Origin: Saksenaea vasiformis B4078
Lineage: Eukaryota; Mucoromycota; Mucoromycetes; Mucorales; Saksenaeaceae
NCBI GenBank assembly: GCA_000697055.1
Contig: JNDT01001277.1
Span: forward strand, 1-20,563
Length of the DNA stretch: 20,563 nt
Direction of reading: 5' to 3'
Shown: one piece after another, positions 7,694 to 18,273 of the stretch
Layout: each line of letters opens with the position of its first letter
Position numbering within the stretch: position 1 is the stretch's first letter
The notes under the pieces: generated by a model
Seen by the model: only the letters and a program-made list of their open reading frames with translations
Told to the model about the DNA's origin: nothing
Database searches by the model: none
Program-made: the position numbers and the translations under genes

Positions 7694-9507
7694 TTAGTTT
7701 GGTGGTAAAACATGATTGACAAATCGTGCCAATTCGACCGAGTTGGCGCATCGTAACAAGTTACTTCGTACATGTGCATCAATTTCCTGTTCATTGGCAA
7801 AAAAAGTAAATAAATCAGTATCAAAATAAGACTATTCCCGTTCCTTTTTTTACCTGGAGGACGTCCTTTGCATTAGGTCGACTTCTTGGATTTTCATCTA
7901 GTAACCATGCAACTAATCCTCGCATATACATGGATGGATAACTGTAGGTAAATGTTGGACTGGGTTCACTTAGAATCACTGCAAAGAGTTCAATTTCATC
8001 TTTGATCAAATAATGTGGAGGGACTCGATCCATCATTTCAATAATGGTAATACCCAGAGACCACATATCAATCTTTTCATCATAGTTTTGTTCACGAATG
8101 ACTTCAGGTGCCATCCATTTGCTGGTACCAAGACGATCGCGATTTCGTTTCGTTGTACGAGTCGCCAGACCAAAGTCAGCTATAGAGATGGATAATGTAT
8201 TATTATTATTATTATTAGTCAATGGAGAAAAAAAAAGAAGAGAGTACGTACCTAGTTTCACTTCACCGTTCCAACCTAGTAAAAGGTTTTCACATTTTAC
8301 ATCACGATGGATAAATCCTTTTCCGTGTAAATAAATAAGGGCTTTTAGACATTCACAGGCCATATGTACTGCGAATTCTTCAGGAATGCCACGTTGACAA
8401 AGGACGGCAAAAACAGAGCAACGTTGAAGGTCCATGGCCATCCATACATCATCACGCCAAAGAGTGACTTCACGTAGTCGGATAAGATTGATATGACCTG
8501 TAGCCATGATCCGAAGTTCCCGAACGATAGCTGCTCTGTATTCACGGTCTGGATCCAATCGACAACGTTTAATAGCCAGTTGAAGATTCTTTTTATATCG
8601 ATGAACAGCACGTACAACAGAACCATTGACCCTGTGAGATAAAATGGAATGGAGTGGGTAAATAAAATTTCAATTTTTTTTAAGGTTTCTTACCCTGTGC
8701 CGATTTCTTTGAAGCCGCCATATTTGTTTCTGGGATCCAAGGAATTGACTTGTATTTTGGGTAAAGCCTTTCGGATTCTTCTTTCAAATTCATTTTCAGG
8801 ACGCACCAAAGGTGGCAGTTGTGGGATTTCTGAGTTAAAGGCAGGTAACCAAGGTCGTTTGGAAATATTCTTATCGGGATTGAAGGTACGAAGATCATAA
8901 GCTTTTGGCGGCTCCACTTCAGGTTTTAAGAAACAGTCACTTCCAAGGATGTTCGGTATCTCATAAAATCCGGGAGGTCTCCAGGCCTATCATTATCAAA
9001 AAAAAAAAACAAGTTCAACACACATGACTTCTTTTTTGTGTATTCGATAGAGAAATATATATATATACCTTGACATTATTATTATGATTGGTCAAGGAAG
9101 ATTGTGATGCTTTTTCTTGTGCATTAATAAAAGAGGCACGTCTTAGACAACCGGTTGAACGTCGTTTTAAAGTAAGATCGACTGTGAGAAGATCATTATT
9201 TTGGCGGGCAGCAGTAGTTGAAGATTTGGATTTTCGTAAATTGCCAAGTGAAGTTCTTTTGACCAAGACACCTGAAGCACGCTAAAAAAATGATAATAAT
9301 AATTATAGATAAATCATTGTAAATATGAATTATGATGATGGCATCTATTTTCTAACTTACAATTCTGTTCTCTTTAGCAGCAGCTAATATTTCTTTACCA
9401 CGACTACTTAGTGGTGATGTCTGCTGTTGCTGTTGCTGTTGTTGTTGTTGTTGTTGTTGTACTTTGCTTTGATAGTTGGTATGATTTGAACTTCTTCGTT
9501 GAAGCAT
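7694..9507 (-). CDS. PAK-like STE20-family serine/threonine kinase without a CRIB motif
   Basis: Six minus-strand exons (9507-9361, 9281-9069, 8986-8694, 8631-8252, 8179-7854, 7786-7694) encode 483 aa, with all junctions GT-AG and in phase. Residues 1-210 are mostly low complexity with a Gln13 tract (17-29) and basic Ser/Thr-rich stretches (VKRTSLGNLRKS, LKRRSTGCLRRAS) that resemble AGC/PKA sites. The kinase domain starts at NKYGGFKEIGTGVNGSVVRA, with catalytic Lys239 in LAIKR, alpha-C Glu256, HRD at 326-328 with VKCENLLL, DFG at 346-348, GTSKWMAPE at 362-370 and DMWSLGITIIEMM. The GTxxWMAPE block and overall layout are typical of STE20/PAK kinases. No CRIB consensus (ISxPxxFxHxxHVG) is visible, so direct Cdc42/Rac control is doubtful. 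The position of the PAK activation-loop threonine (three before the GT) is Asp359. It is expected to be catalytically competent. The C-terminus (LRCANSVELARFVNHVLPPN) is the usual short post-kinase tail. Confidence 0.9.
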
Positions 9508-10321
9508 GCTTATAAAAAAAATATATATAAAAAAAAAGGGATTTTTGAAGAAGGAGAGAAAGGGGAAGGTGGAAGGGGGGAAAAGGATGTTTATGTACTG
9601 TGTCCTTTTTAAAAAAAAAAAGTGACGATCAACAAAACCTGGTCATGCTTTTTTTTTTATGCTTCTGTCTGTCTGTCTGTCTGTCTTGATAAACATCGGT
9701 GAACAGAAGTGGCGTTGCGAAAGTTGTAGGAAAATTGGCTAAAAAGGGAGATGTCTACACGTGTTTAAATGCTATAACAAGAAACAGTTCGGAGGTCCGC
9801 TTTGTGTATAAAGCATGTTAATGTGTATGATCTTTTCATCATTTGCATTTGACCAATCATTTCTTAATGAAATGTATATTTCAGTTACTTCTTTCGGTAT
9901 AGTAAAGGAAAAAAAAACGAAACAGATAAAAAGAACACGCTTTGTTGAACCTACGGCGGAGTATTAATATATCACGGAATTGAAGCCGGTCGAACAAGGT
10001 GACATATCCTGTGCAACCTTCATCTTCATCGTTTCTTTCTTTCGGATCGGGGATCGTTCATTCCGTAATCGTTACTCAAGAAAAAAAAAATGAGTCGTAG
10101 GTCTTTGAAATCTGTTTCTCTGTCTTTTTCTCCCTCTCTCTGTCTCTCTGTCTCTCTCGCTCTGTCCCCACCTTCTCTTTTTGTGTGCAGTCTCTCTTTT
10201 TTTACTTTTTCTTACCGAAAGACCGATATCCCGGTTTAAATGACAAACGGGAATACCGGCTTACTTGCGCACCCCACTCCCCGACATCACCTCATTCTGC
10301 CCCCTCTCCGTCATCGTCTTG

Positions 10322-10369
10322 TCACCTCGTCATCTCGTCACCCCGTCACCTCATCACCTCATCACCACA
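10322..10369 (+). repeat. Six-copy 8-bp tandem array (TCACCTCG-like)
   Basis: Successive units read TCACCTCG, TCATCTCG, TCACCCCG, TCACCTCA, TCACCTCA and TCACCACA. The period of 8 is exact and the differences are single substitutions. Confidence 0.75.
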
Positions 10370-11220
10370 TTAGACAAGAAAACAATTATAATAATAATAA
10401 TAATAATAGTAGTCCCCCGACCCGTAGACTTATGTGTGTCACACACACACATAGTGGTAGTTCATCACTAAAAAAAAAAAAAAAAAAAAAAAAACAAAGT
10501 TCATGGGATGCAGTTTACGTCGTTCTTATTTTCATACAGTTAATCCAGGTTTTACTGTTGTTTCGCTCTACTTTTGTTTTTTTATTTGTATTTGTATTCT
10601 AAACTGCATCCTCGATCGACCACTGACAGAAAGTAACCTTGAACAACCTTCTATATATATAGACAAATATGCTTTGTTCCTGTTGCTCCGTCTTGCATAG
10701 CTTCATAACGTGTGCGTATGTGTGTGTGTGGAGAAGGAGTTAACCCAACTTTGCTTCCGTCTACATTATCCATTTGATCGCTGCTGGTTACAAGAAAAAT
10801 TACGCCACATTTTGCACCATGACTCGTCATCTTCTCCCTTTTATAATCACAATCACTAGAAGAAACACCTGCGAGTGTGTGTGCAACACATATATGTATG
10901 TATGTATACCATCTTCACACATAGATATATACACATGTATTGATCGATACAGAGATTCATACACTATCTTATTCCAATGGACGTGCACAGACTCGAGAAA
11001 CATGTATCGAAACGTGCGCATTAACTTTTTTGTGAAGAAGTAGAATTGCATCTTTGTTGATATGTTGGTTGTAATGACACTGGGTTGGGTTGAAAAGTTA
11101 TCCTTAAGGTACACTTGTTGTTATCTCATTTTCTCTCTCTCTCTCTCTCTTTATCTCCATCTCTGCCTCTGTCTCTATCTATCATGCTGTATGTCCGTCT
11201 GTGGTCCCCTAAGTAACTAG

Positions 11221-11280
11221 AGAGGGCAAGAGAGGGCAAGTGAGGACTAGTGAGGACTAGTGAGGACTAGAGAAGACTAA
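11221..11280 (+). repeat. Six-copy 10-bp tandem array (TGAGGACTAG-like)
   Basis: Units are AGAGGGCAAG twice, TGAGGACTAG three times and AGAAGACTAA once, each exactly 10 bases; a weak seventh (AAAGGACATT) follows. The array ends 65 bases before a TATA box and about 540 bases before the chitin synthase start. The 10-bp period matches one DNA helical turn, so any bound factor would sit on one face. Confidence 0.85.
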
Positions 11281-11345
11281 AAAGGACATTGTATCTTTAT
11301 CTCCCCTCCCCCCATCCAAGAAAGATGACCTTGTCTTTAGCGCGT

Positions 11346-11353
11346 TATATAAA
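11346..11353 (+). promoter_or_regulatory. Putative TATA box (TATATAAA) of the chitin synthase gene
   Basis: TATATAAA lies in a GC-flanked context (CGCGT before, GCCCCCC after) and is followed 20-50 bases on by C/T-rich sequence typical of fungal transcription starts. It points toward the plus-strand chitin synthase gene; the long leader it implies (over 400 bases) may contain an intron. Confidence 0.5.
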
Positions 11354-11369
11354 GCCCCCCTGAACCATT

Positions 11370-11817
11370 TCTCTCTCTCTCTTGCTTTCTGTCTCATTTC
11401 TACTCCAGCATTCGATCTGAATTGTCTATTTTTTGTTTAGCCTTCTCCTCATATAACTTGTTTCTTCCCCTTTGTCTCCTTTTTTCCTCTTATTCACTCA
11501 CTCATTCACTCACTCTTCTCTTCTCTTCTCTTCTCTTTCCTTCTTCTTCTTCTGTTTCCCTCTCTCCCTCCCACTCTCTCACTTCCTCTCTCTTCTTTTT
11601 GTTTCTTCCTTCTTCTTTTTATTTATTTGTTTTATTTTATTTTATAATTTGTGTTCGTCTTTTTGCTCTTGTAATATAATAATCCCCAAAAAATAACAGG
11701 TATATATCTATATCAATCATTTTGGTGTACTAGAAAAAAATTGAAAAACCACGAAATAAAGTTTGGCTTTGTAGATCATTACGCTATCCTTAAATCGTTC
11801 TATTTCTTTCCTGCATA
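11370..11817 (+). promoter_or_regulatory. Long pyrimidine-rich 5' leader of the chitin synthase gene
   Basis: About 270 bases (11370-11640) are almost pure C and T on the coding strand, with many TCTC, CACTCACT and TTCT runs. This is typical of highly transcribed filamentous-fungal promoters and leaders. A CCAAAAAATAACAG at about 11686-11699 could be a leader-intron acceptor, but no matching donor is clear. Confidence 0.45.
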
Positions 11818-14800
11818 ATGGACTCTACCCCCAGACGACAGACGTCGCTGATTCGTCCCGAACGAGAACGATTAGGTCCTCAACATCGACAGTACCATAC
11901 TCGACGAAGAACACAGCATGAAGAGGATCATCATCATCATCATCATCACACAGCTTGGGATCGTTCAGCACCAACACGTCGATCCGTCCTACGTAAAGGT
12001 CTATTAGCAGGAGATGATGAAGAAAAACATGCACCAGAAGAAGAACAAATTCAAGTTTCAACCAAGCCGAGAAGATTTGATCTATGGAAAACCTTTTGTT
12101 ATAGCGTGACCTGTTGTTGTCCACCTTTTATCTTACGATCTATAGGTAAATCTAAAAAAAGAAAAAAAAAAGGAACACGTATTGAACTTGATTTCTTTTC
12201 TAGGCAAAAAGGACAAGTCTGCTCAATTTGCTTATAGAGAGAAAATTGGTCTTGTCAGCGTCATTCTATGTCTTATGGCCTTTGTGGGCTTTCTTACCTT
12301 TGGATTCACCCAAGCTGTTTGTCCTAGACCACCCTTAAGTTTCCGGATCGAAAATCTTAATAGCGGTTACGTTATCATCCATGGATGGGCTTATCTCCTT
12401 GCATCATGGAATAATCATCCTCCTGTACCTGCCTGGGGAAACGTCTCTAATCCAATTTATCCACCTGTTGCCGCTGGAGGAAAAGATGCTTCTCTTTTGT
12501 TTCAAAATATCAATGACAAATGCAACCAGGTCATCACCCCCAAGTCACAGAAGATGACCGTAGGCCAACCAGAACTACCAACCTATTTTCCATGCCGTCT
12601 TTTCTCAACAGACATCCCTGACAGCTCAACCTACAACAACCATTCAGGATGTCATACCTCCTCACAAGCTCGCTCTGCCTTTGCAACAATGGCTTCTGTA
12701 GGCGTACCCAATTCAAAAGGAAAATTCGACAAAGCAGGCCGAGTGTACTATGACTGGACAGATATCCAAGCAACAAAACACTTGGCAGTGTACAATAGGT
12801 AACGCGATAAAGGATCCATGTCCTTTTTTTTTCCTTTTGTTGCATGCTGAATTCCTTTTTATCTTTCAAAAAGTAATGTCCTCAATCTCAATTTACTTAA
12901 CGCACTCCCTCGATCATTATTTAATATTCCCTCCTCTGGACTTATCGAAGAGATACTGGCCAATATCACACTCTACGGTGGACAAGATATTACACATATC
13001 GTCTCCTCGCATCGGATGGATAACACACAATGGAAACTGGAAGCCAGTTGTTTGGTCAGTATAATCAAAGTGGGTGAGATCGATACAAAAAGTGTGGGGT
13101 GCATCGCCTCGGATGTTGTACTTTATACATCCTTGATCGTCATCCTCGGCGTCATCCTCGTCAAGTTTGTCCTGGCTGTCATTTTTGGCTGGTTTCTCTC
13201 TTGGAAACTCGGTAATTTTAGAGAAGGCAATTCTTATCGTGAACGTATGCGACGTGAAATGGAAATCGAATGCTGGACGTCAGGCATTTATCGTCCCGCC
13301 GAAGCCATTCGTCCCCAAAGACCACCCAAACGGACACTCATGCCTAGAACCTCACGCTTCACACAACCTGATACAGGCTCCATGCATTTCAATGCCATTG
13401 AAAGACCAGGAAGTGCCATCTGGAAACAATCACCGAGGTATGCCACAGAAAAAAGAAAAAGATTTTTTTTTTTTACCTTCCTCTGTTGCTATTTCGGTCT
13501 ATGCATGACACCCCCTTGGTTCTTTTTTATTTTATATACTCATATGACTTGTAATTCCTTTTTTTTCTTCTTGGACATAGTTCACGCGGTATAGGTCCAT
13601 TCGGATCTACAACAGGTCCTATTGGAGAAACAGGTTTACGACGACCACCCGGATCAGAAAACAGTCGAAGTTTCTCATCACGACGTCCCAGCGAAGCCTC
13701 TCCACCTTCTCGACGCACTTCCATCTCCTCCTCCTCCGGTATCACCAGTACCTCTTCCTTCAGCTGTCCATACACCATTTCCAGACATGCCGTCCCACAG
13801 CCAAAACGGGATTTCATGCCTTTTGGTTTTGCCCTTGCACATACAATCTGTCTTGTCACTTGTTATTCCGAAGGTGTCGAGGGACTCCGCACCACCCTCG
13901 ATTCCATTGCAACTACAGATTATCCCAACTCCCATAAGTTGATTCTCGTCATAGCCGATGGCATTATCACCGGCCATGGTAACAGTATGTCGACACCCGA
14001 TATCTGTTTATCCATGATGCGAGACTTCCTGATCCCGCCCGAAGAAGTACAACCCTGCTCCTACGTAGCCATTGCGGATGGCACAAAGCGCCACAATATG
14101 GGAAAGGTGTACTCTGGATTCTACAAGTACGATGATGCTACCGTCGATCCTTCGCAGCAACAGCAGGTCCCCATGATCACTATTGCCAAATGTGGCGCAC
14201 CTGAAGAAGCAAATGAAGCTAAACCGGGCAATCGAGGCAAGCGCGACAGCCAGGTGATTTTAATGTCGTTCCTGCAGAAAGTCATGTTTGACGAGCGGAT
14301 GACCATGCTGGAGTATGAATTCTTTACCAATATATGGCGTATCACGGGTGTAAGCCCAGACAAGTATGAGATTGTCCTGATGGTCGATGCCGACACCAAA
14401 GTCTACCCCGACGCTTTATCCCGTCTTATCAGTTGTATGGTAAATGATCCCGAGGTAGCAGGACTTTGCGGAGAAACCAAGATAGGAAACAAAACAGATA
14501 GCTGGGTATCGATGATCCAAGGTAAGAAAAAGGAAGGGAGGGGGGAACAAAGACTTCCTTCTTTTTTTCTTTTTTATTTTTGATTCTTAAGTTTCTCATT
14601 CCCTTTTTTTTTATTTAGTCTTTGAGTATTATATTTCTCATCATCAATCCAAAGCATTTGAGTCCATCTTTGGAAATGTCACCTGTTTGCCAGGTTGCTT
14701 CTGTATGTATCGTATCAAGGCACCCAAAGGTTCCAACGGACATTGGGTTCCTATTCTCGCCAACCCCGATATTATCGAACATTACTCGGAAAACGTCGTC

Positions 14801-15973
14801 GACACGTTGCACAAAAAGAATTTGCTTTTACTAGGTGAGGACCGTTATTTGTCCACCCTCATGCTTCGTACGTTTCCTCGGCGAAAGATGCTCTTTGTTC
14901 CGCAGGCGGTGTGTAAAACCGTGGTACCCGATTCATTTGCCGTTCTGTTGTCGCAACGTCGGCGATGGATTAATTCCACTATCCACAATCTGATGGAGCT
15001 CGTGTTCGTACGTGATCTCTGTGGCACCTTTTGCTTCTCCATGCAATTTGTTGTGTTTATGGAACTCGTGGGAACACTAGCCCTCCCCGCCGCCATTTCC
15101 TTTACCCTCTACCTGGTCGTGCTGGCCATGATCGGCCAGCCAGCCGTCCTCTCGCTCATCTTACTTGCCTTGATTCTCGGCCTGCCCGCCGTCCTGATCG
15201 TGATGACGAGCCGTAAATTGGTCTATGTGGGATGGATGTTGATCTATCTTTTCAGTCTACCTATTTGGAATTTCGTGTTACCTACGTATGCCTACTGGCA
15301 TTTTGATGATTTCACCTGGGGAGAAACACGAAAAGTGGAGGGCGAAACAAAAGATCATCATGGGGACAAATCGGGTGAGTTTGACAGCTCGAAGATCACC
15401 ATGAAGAAATGGAGTGAGTACGAACGGGAACGCAAACTCCGTGCACGGATCACACGCACACAGCGCTATCCACAGTTCCTCGAACTACCCGGTGGAGACG
15501 ATAACGATCGTGTGTCGGCTGCCTCCACGGCGGTCGCATCACGTCGTTTGAGTCCATCCACGCCAGGCCCACCCTCCTCATCCTTCTCCCCCTCCGCCTC
15601 CGCCTCATCCTCCTCCACCTTATCAAGACCGTCGCCCGCTGCCGCTTTATTACTATCCACCTCCTCCACCTCCTCTCGAACAGGCACCCTACGAGCTAAT
15701 TCCTCTTGCCGACCCTCCTCCTCCATCTCGATTGTGGAAACACCAGACGAAGAGCAAGACCCCGACATTGGTTCCTGGCAACAACAACAACAACAACAAA
15801 AAAGCAGTTTAGATTACTCCATACGGAATGAATCCATCCATCTAGATCATTTGCCCTCCGTCCCTGATCACAGTGACGACTGGACAAATGTCCTAGAAAC
15901 CATAGATATCGTGTACCAGGATTCGTCCCTTCCTCCACAACCCCCGCCACACGGTACAAACAATGACACTTAA
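11818..15973 (+). CDS. Chitin synthase, class IV type with cytochrome-b5-like region
   Basis: Five exons (11818-12145, 12204-12798, 12874-13437, 13581-14521, 14619-15973) encode 1260 aa with all frames preserved. This membrane glycosyltransferase polymerises UDP-GlcNAc into chitin. An N-terminal charged, disordered part has a His7 run (38-44). Membrane segments follow at about 124-147 and 390-418, with a cytochrome-b5-like region between them (near 164, [15 protein letters not shown]). The catalytic domain starts about residue 570 ([19 protein letters not shown]). It has DAD at 765-767, EDR at 883-885, QRRRW at 922-926 and a C-terminal TWGETR at 1042-1047, the equivalent of the family S/TWGxTR motif. 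Three to four more membrane helices lie between QRRRW and TWGETR. A Ser/Pro-rich and Gln-rich tail of about 200 residues ends the protein. There is no N-terminal myosin motor, so it is not class V/VII. The length matches class IV (Chs3-like) enzymes. In yeast that class needs Chs4-type activators and exomer-type export; this is not shown here. Confidence 0.96.
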
Positions 15974-17516
15974 AAAAAGTTTCTTTATAGATTTAATAAG
16001 TAAAAAAAAAAAAATCCCAAAAAAATTATTTGTTCACAGCCAGTGTTTACTGACGATATGTTCTTCCATTGTACAAGCCCCGCATCGGTGCAAAAAACGT
16101 AAAATGGACAAGTCCATGTCATTCGGGTTGATAGTCCGCGTTTTTTTTTTTGGTTCTCAACAACCCCCTTGATGACCCTGGATCAACTGGAGTATACACT
16201 CTCTGTCTAACCCCTGAATCCTCCTTATCATCTGGTAACTAAGAAACATCGACTGTTCTCGAAACATACACAAAAAAGAGGGAGAGAGAGAGAAAGAGAG
16301 GAGAACAGAACCTACATCCTGTCCATCACAACATAGCTTCCATGAATTGAGATGCATTTATAAATTTGTTATCCCAAAAAGTGCAATTAAAAAGGGACAA
16401 AAATTGAACGAGGAGGAAAACAACGCAAGCATGGAGTACTAAGGGGAATAAGAAAAAAAAAAGAGCAGAACAGGTTTGTCGAACCCATGACGCCACCCAA
16501 CCAATTTTTTTTTTTTTCGCCGAGATGCATAGCGATACAGGGTGTTTGCATAAACTCTCTTTTCACCACTGTCGTCGTCGTCGTCGTCGTCGTCTTGTTT
16601 TTTGGGGGGAAGAGACGACAGCATCAATTTGTGTGCATTTGTGCAAGGTTCCGTCATGGGCTAATCCTCGTTAGAGGGGATTCCAAAACATCATAGGACA
16701 ACCTTATGAAGTGTCACCAAAGGAGTATTATTTATTGCTACTTCATTAGGAAATGATCACACAGGGAAAAATAGAACGCTTTCCTTTTCTTTGATTTCCC
16801 TGACGACAGAAAAAAACGGTCATGTTTCATTAGCTGCTATTATTGTTGCCATCACCGTTGCATTGATTGAAACACTTGCATAAAACATCATTAAAGCTGA
16901 TGATCACTCGTATCTCTCTGAAGAACACTCGGTCAGAGTAGGATTAAAAAATCACGTTCAGATAATGACTAGTGAGCTAAACATACCTTGGTTCTCATGT
17001 CATTAGAACAAGAGAGACAAGCAGAGAGAGTGTATGTATGTTACACTCTTTTTGCCAGACCTCGCCAAAAAAAAAAAAGTCTTCGACATATAATTTCTTC
17101 GCATACCAATGCAACATTAATATCTCGGAAATAACGTGCATGCATTTCAAGCTTTCACCTTATATTGACACAGGAGGCTTATTCTATGGAAAAGAGCATT
17201 GCCAAAGATAATCCTGCTGTATGTACGGTGCAAGGAAAATAGCATTCCTGCCCTTTTCCAACTGTCTCGGCTAGTGTGTTTCATGCACACACGTCAGCTT
17301 GCCTGTTCTTATCTTTGATAAATACGCGAAACAAGGCTCTCAAGGTCACTCGTACTGTGCCTGATCTGATTGAGCCCGCATGACCTGGATTTACTGGATT
17401 TACGATAGGGCTAAGTCCATCCTATTTTATTATCACTACGCGCCTCATCGGCTGACGATGTAATTTCATCATGGGACACACATTTATGTTTTGGCGAAAC
17501 ATGTATATGATCTCAG
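15974..17516. other. Gene-poor spacer downstream of the chitin synthase
   Basis: About 1.5 kb in which no gene can be supported. It contains the chitin synthase 3' UTR, several poly-A/T runs, GA-rich sequence at 16278-16303 and a GTC microsatellite at 16571-16594. The small open frames have no family features and coincide with repeats. From about 16700 onward the base composition is more even and less repeat-dominated. Confidence 0.5.
16571..16594 (+). repeat. (GTC)8 microsatellite
   Basis: Eight perfect GTC units. No coding frame with known features runs through it, so it is treated as non-coding. Confidence 0.9.
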
Positions 17517-17669
17517 GAGACAAGCCAAATACTAGAAGAAACTGTACAAGTTGGTGTTGCTAAACCTTCAGTAAGAAAACTGCATAAACTGGTTTTTACG
17601 TTGTTGCGTCTTTATTGGCAAGAAGCGTTCGACTACACCAACCCCATGCAATCGCACGTGAACACGTAA
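17517..17669 (+). pseudogene. Short unassigned coding-like fragment
   Basis: After a TCTCAG that could be a splice acceptor, 50 codons are open to TAA 17667-17669 and read like real protein: QILEETVQVGVAKPSVRKLH, then KLVFTLLRLYWQEAFDYTNP. It faintly recalls, from memory, segments of fungal helicase-associated repeat proteins, but I cannot assign it. It is isolated between featureless stretches, so a decayed remnant is the likeliest reading. Confidence 0.25.
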
Positions 17670-18030
17670 ACACGAATAATTTTTTTTTCCTGTGGCACTT
17701 TCTTTCAGTTAAAATACATGAATGGTCTCATCCAGCAGCTAGTTGTTCTCAGAGTTTCGAAGCAATGCTAGTGTACAAAATAAACAAAGAACAAGAAATG
17801 GTGTAATCGACAATCTTCTCAACCCATGATAGGAGCCTTATTTCTCGTACGAACCCGAAAAATGTCATTACAAGCCGCCCAACCTAAAGGCTATAACAAG
17901 ATGAAAGCCAGAGAAGACCATGTGTGTGCCGCGTTGCTCTCGATATACCGTACTCGTTTAAATATATTCTTGGCTGCAAGATGAGTTTCTAGGCATGGAT
18001 GAATACGCAGTCATGGAAATGCGCGGATCG
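17670..18030. other. Featureless spacer
   Basis: No coding potential, repeat or RNA signal could be seen here on either strand. Confidence 0.3.
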
Positions 18031-18225
18031 TCATCCGTGCGTACTTCCGACCCTGGTACGCTGCACGTAGAAAGAGGCATTCACTTGTTGTCGTGATTGT
18101 CCCACTATCAACAACCTTAGTGACAACGTCGTGTACCATTCTACGTTGCCGCGCGACGTATAACGACAGTTTTTGGACTCAGAACTTGTGCAACCAAGTC
18201 GACCGCACGAGGCACACAGACTCAT
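18031..18225 (-). pseudogene. Zinc-knuckle fragment related in spacing to the left-end gene
   Basis: From ATG 18225 the minus strand encodes 64 aa beginning MSLCASCGRLGCTSSESKNC. The cysteines follow CX2CX4CX7C, the spacing of both knuckles of the left-end gene (CX2CX4HX7C), with the histidine position now cysteine. The residues around it (CGRLG, then CRYTSR after the last Cys) also resemble that first knuckle (CGEAG, CSLYESS). The frame then runs into unremarkable sequence and stops. It could be one exon of a related gene or a decayed copy; no flanking exons were found. A CCCC site might still bind zinc. Confidence 0.4.
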
Positions 18226-18273
18226 GCTGTGTGGAGGCCTCCCCAATGTAAATTCATTACTACAAGGATCACG

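Larger units (their letters stand above)
9508..11345. other. Divergent spacer between kinase and chitin synthase genes
   Basis: About 1.8 kb without a supportable gene. It contains (CTGT)5 at 9665-9684, long C/T-rich runs at 10110-10200, an 8-bp-period array at 10322-10369, (ATA)n and (CA)n runs at 10388-10452, a poly-A tract of more than 20 at about 10471-10494, and a 10-bp-period array at 11221-11280. The predicted peptides here are repeat translations. It should contain the promoters of both flanking genes. Confidence 0.6.

Noticed and set aside
9700..9745. Peptide WRCESCRKIG in the divergent spacer, suggestive of a zinc finger
   Set aside because: It is only 14 codons before a stop with one Cys pair and no flanking exon. 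Chance is likely.
10230..10251. Small inverted repeat CCCGGTTT ... AAACGGG
   Set aside because: Arms are short and imperfect (one bulged base) with no T-run or other context, so I do not call it a terminator or operator.
10185..10700. Several plus-strand ORFs of 60-120 codons
   Set aside because: They are translations of CT-rich, ATA, CA and poly-A repeats, with different frames equally open and no protein features.
11422..11696. Plus-strand ORFs rich in Ser, Leu and Phe, like signal or membrane peptides
   Set aside because: They are translations of the pyrimidine-rich leader of the chitin synthase gene. Hydrophobicity is an artefact of T and C bias.
11825..12124. Minus-strand ORF with poly-Asp
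   Set aside because: It is the complement of the His7 tract in the first chitin synthase exon.
15466..15768. Minus-strand Glu-rich 100-codon ORF
   Set aside because: It is antisense to the Ser/Pro-rich tail of the chitin synthase, where the plus frame is fixed by the conserved domain.
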